Shown here piece after piece: positions 62,286 to 64,000 of a stretch of 64,000 nt of DNA. How positions within the stretch are numbered: the stretch's first letter is position 1; every line of letters starts with the position of its first letter. The notes beneath the pieces are model-generated. The model saw only the letters and a list, made by a program, of their open reading frames with translations. It did no database searches and was not told the DNA's origin. Source of the DNA: Geobacter sp. (GTDB lineage: Bacteria > Desulfobacterota > Desulfuromonadia > Geobacterales > Pseudopelobacteraceae); NCBI GenBank assembly GCA_009684515.1, contig WKKS01000013.1:1-64000 (forward strand), written 5' to 3'. The position numbers and the translations under genes are program-made.

Positions 62286-62314
62286 TTGTTTTAACGATAG
62301 TGAACCTAGCATAA
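62286..62314 (+). promoter_or_regulatory. Putative sigma-70 promoter of the riboswitch transcript
   Basis: TTGTTT (62286-62291), a 17-nt spacer and GCATAA (62309-62314) would start RNA at about 62321, directly before the aptamer 5' strand. The fit with the start of the riboswitch is the main support. Confidence 0.5.
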
Positions 62315-62320
62315 ATAAAT

Positions 62321-62434
62321 ACGTAGACGATAATACTAAACCATTCGCGAGAATGGGACGGAAAGCCCATAGGGTCTCACAGAGACAGCCGGGTCGCCGA
62401 AATACTGTTAAAGTATAAGGCGTCCGGCTTTTTT
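62321..62434 (+). promoter_or_regulatory. GEMM-I riboswitch, 3',3'-cGAMP-type variant
   Basis: The conserved core is complete: AAACC, the P2 stem CCATTC-GCGA-GAATGG with a GNRA loop (62341-62356), GGGACGGAAAGCC, and a P3 arm with CCC/GGG, GG/CC and GTCTC-ACA-GAGAC pairings, ending GGGTCGCCGAAA. Aligned to the Vibrio cholerae Vc2 aptamer, the base equivalent to G20 is A (62336), and the neighbouring pair 21-46 is C-G instead of G-C. G20A is the known change that shifts ligand preference from c-di-GMP to cGAMP in Geobacter. An overlapping terminator suggests that ligand binding turns the downstream gene on. P1 pairing was not resolved by eye. Confidence 0.88.
62388..62434 (+). terminator. Riboswitch-controlled intrinsic terminator
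   Basis: GCCGG-GT-CGCC (62388-62398) pairs with GGCG-T-CCGGC (62419-62428), followed by six T. The loop contains its own hairpin ATACT-GTTAA-AGTAT (62402-62416). The left arm is part of the aptamer P3 and ligand-contact region, so folding of the aptamer and of the terminator exclude each other. Confidence 0.87.
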
Positions 62435-62522
62435 GTATTTTAGTATATGTGTTTATTTAATTGTTGGTAGTAAGTAATATTGCGAACATTAACAAGAGTA
62501 GTAACTCAAAGGAGTAAATAGT

Positions 62523-64000
62523 ATGAGGAAATTTCTAGTTATTTTGGCGTTTAGTTCTGTTTCAAGCTTTGCAAATGCAGCAACGCCGAGCATAAGCAAT
62601 GTAACCGGAACAATTGCTACCGGACAGGTGCTTACAATCACCGGTACAAACATGGTGCAAGAGGATAATACAAACTGGTTGAACCTTTCTTCCAATAACA
62701 AGTCACCCAACTTTAAGGGCACTGCATATGGATTTGAAGGCACCCGTTCAGCGGACGGATATTGTGCTGCGGGTTTGTGTGATGGAGTCTACGATGCCAA
62801 TACGAAGCTGATGGGTAACCAGAGTGTCAAGTATAATACTCGCGGGGCATCGCAATGGCCTGGCTCGGGTTATATTACATCAAATGATGGTTTTTACAGT
62901 CCCACGAGCCCTTATTATTTTCGAGCATACTACAGATACCACAACCAAGGTAGCGGAGCGTGGCCAACTTCGGATATGAAATTGTTTATTCAGCAATGTA
63001 GCAGTTCAAATGCTTATTGGCAGGCGGGGATGAATAACGGAAATGCTCCAAATAACATGTTAATATTTTCCCAAGTTGGCGGGACAACATCTAGTTCATC
63101 GTACTCATTTCCAATGGCTTTAGATGTGTGGTATGAAATCGAGGGGTCTTACAGCCAATCAACTAAAAAAATGGAGCTTTGGTTGAATGGAGTTTATAAG
63201 GGGTCAAGGACGATAGATGCCACCACACCGAATTATTTTGTCATGGGACAACCTACGACTTGGAATACCAACAGCACATTTAGCTTGGACGTAAATATCG
63301 ATAATTTAGCGATGTCTACAACAAGAGTATATCCTTCATGTCTTGTAGAAATATCAGGTGACAATGGTTCAACATGGAGAATACAAAACTTTGTCAACAT
63401 AGGAAGTAATGCTGCATTAAGTGACACTGTTGCTACTATTCTGGCCGACTTACCTGCCAAATCAGCGTCAGATTATCTGGTAAGAGTGACAAATAATCAG
63501 CAACAAGTCAGTTCAGTTTATAACCTGAGCGGTGGCGGTGGTGGGGGTGTTTCCGACACACAAGCTCCAAGTGTGCCGTCCAATCTGATATCAACTGCGA
63601 CGACCGCGAACCAGATAAATCTTTCCTGGTCATCCTCAACGGATAATACTGCCGTGGCCGGCTACAAAATTTATCGGGACGGTACTTATGTCACGACTGT
63701 AAATGGTGCCCAATATATTGACAGCGGGTTGTCGGCATCTACCTCGTACTCCTACAAAGTATCTGCCATTGATGCAGTTGGCAACGAATCCGGTCAATCT
63801 TCTTCATCTACCGCCACAACCCTTGCTGCTGTAATTACAGACATGACAGCTCCTTCAGTGCCTACTGGGTTGTCCGCAAGCTCTATATCTGCCTCACAAA
63901 TTAACCTTTTATGGACAGCATCAACAGACAATGTTGGGGTAACTGGTTACAAGATATACAGGGGAGGCGTTTACGTCGCTACGGCCACTGGTACCTCATA
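62523..64000 (+). CDS. Secreted fibronectin type III protein under riboswitch control (partial)
   Basis: The frame is open from ATG 62523 (AGGAG 7 nt upstream) to the window end: 492 codons, with no stop. A signal peptide is followed by cleavage at ANA-ATPS. Next come an IPT-like strand region (ISNVTGTIATGQVLTITGTN), a concanavalin/LamG-like region at about residues 55-265 (WYEIEGSYSQSTKKMELWLN), a glycine linker (SGGGGGGVS, about residues 336-344), a fibronectin III domain at about 345-437 (NLSWSSSTDNTAVAGYKIYR) and a second, nearly identical one from about 440. More repeats probably follow. It is likely an extracellular matrix or adhesion protein; no enzymatic motif is seen. A C-terminal PEP-CTERM or other anchor cannot be checked here. 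Confidence 0.85.
   Translation, partial: MRKFLVILAFSSVSSFANAATPSISNVTGTIATGQVLTITGTNMVQEDNTNWLNLSSNNKSPNFKGTAYGFEGTRSADGYCAAGLCDGVYDANTKLMGNQSVKYNTRGASQWPGSGYITSNDGFYSPTSPYYFRAYYRYHNQGSGAWPTSDMKLFIQQCSSSNAYWQAGMNNGNAPNNMLIFSQVGGTTSSSSYSFPMALDVWYEIEGSYSQSTKKMELWLNGVYKGSRTIDATTPNYFVMGQPTTWNTNSTFSLDVNIDNLAMSTTRVYPSCLVEISGDNGSTWRIQNFVNIGSNAALSDTVATILADLPAKSASDYLVRVTNNQQQVSSVYNLSGGGGGGVSDTQAPSVPSNLISTATTANQINLSWSSSTDNTAVAGYKIYRDGTYVTTVNGAQYIDSGLSASTSYSYKVSAIDAVGNESGQSSSSTATTLAAVITDMTAPSVPTGLSASSISASQINLLWTASTDNVGVTGYKIYRGGVYVATATGTS

Noticed and set aside
62321..62434. Ordinary c-di-GMP-I riboswitch
   Set aside because: The core is the same, but the base at the G20-equivalent position is A and the adjacent pair is swapped, which matches the cGAMP-selective variant better. 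Ligand choice still needs a binding test.

Overview
The window reads as chromosome of a deltaproteobacterium of the Geobacter/Desulfuromonadales group. The reasons are the S10-spc-alpha ribosomal super-operon, followed by a four-subunit 2-oxoacid:ferredoxin oxidoreductase (korDABC, typical of anaerobes with ferredoxin-linked TCA reactions), a complete exosortase (XrtA/EpsH-type) exopolysaccharide locus, and a GEMM-I riboswitch of the variant known from Geobacter that binds 3',3'-cGAMP. Species cannot be named from the sequence alone. Every gene I can support lies on the + strand.

Layout. 1-15077: the 3' end of tuf, then rpsJ-rplC-D-W-B-rpsS-rplV-rpsC-rplP-rpmC-rpsQ-rplN-X-E-rpsZ-H-rplF-R-rpsE-rpmD-rplO-secY-adk-map-rpmJ-rpsM-K-D-rpoA-rplQ, closed by a strong intrinsic terminator. 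15100-18000: korDABC behind its own putative promoter, then tRNA-Gln(CTG) and a second strong terminator. 18205-28874: the core XrtA/PEP-CTERM-associated EPS assembly genes in canonical order (PrsT, polyprenyl-phosphate sugar transferase, outer-membrane export protein, chain-length protein, tyrosine autokinase, GspA/ExeA-like ATPase, outer-membrane beta-barrel, DUF3473 deacetylase). 29406-35849: nucleotide-sugar enzymes (WbpB-like dehydrogenase, a fused WbpD-WbpE-like acetyltransferase/aminotransferase, SDR epimerase, GalU, a second aminotransferase and a NeuD/PglD-like acetyltransferase). 36038-46647: two related secreted proteins (983 and 2538 aa) with N,N-dimethylformamidase-like heads and repeated DUF4082/Ig modules; the larger also carries a putative NodB-like deacetylase region. 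46836-62130: flippase, glycosyltransferases, FemAB-like protein, exosortase, EpsI, a second NodB deacetylase, acyltransferase, O-antigen ligase/polymerase and GNAT. 62259-64000: a CRP/FNR-type palindrome, a putative promoter, the cGAMP-type riboswitch with a nested terminator, and a secreted fibronectin-III protein that runs off the window.

How it fits together (inference). The sugar enzymes make amino- and uronic-type nucleotide sugars. The sugar transferase and glycosyltransferases build a lipid-linked repeat, the flippase and polymerase act on it, and the export, chain-length and kinase proteins secrete it. The exosortase with EpsI anchors PEP-CTERM proteins encoded elsewhere. The large repeat proteins and the riboswitch-controlled FN3 protein are likely surface or matrix components. 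Regulatory signals seen by eye are a good sigma-54 promoter before the first large protein, the CRP-like site and riboswitch before the FN3 gene, and several poly-G tracts in EPS genes.
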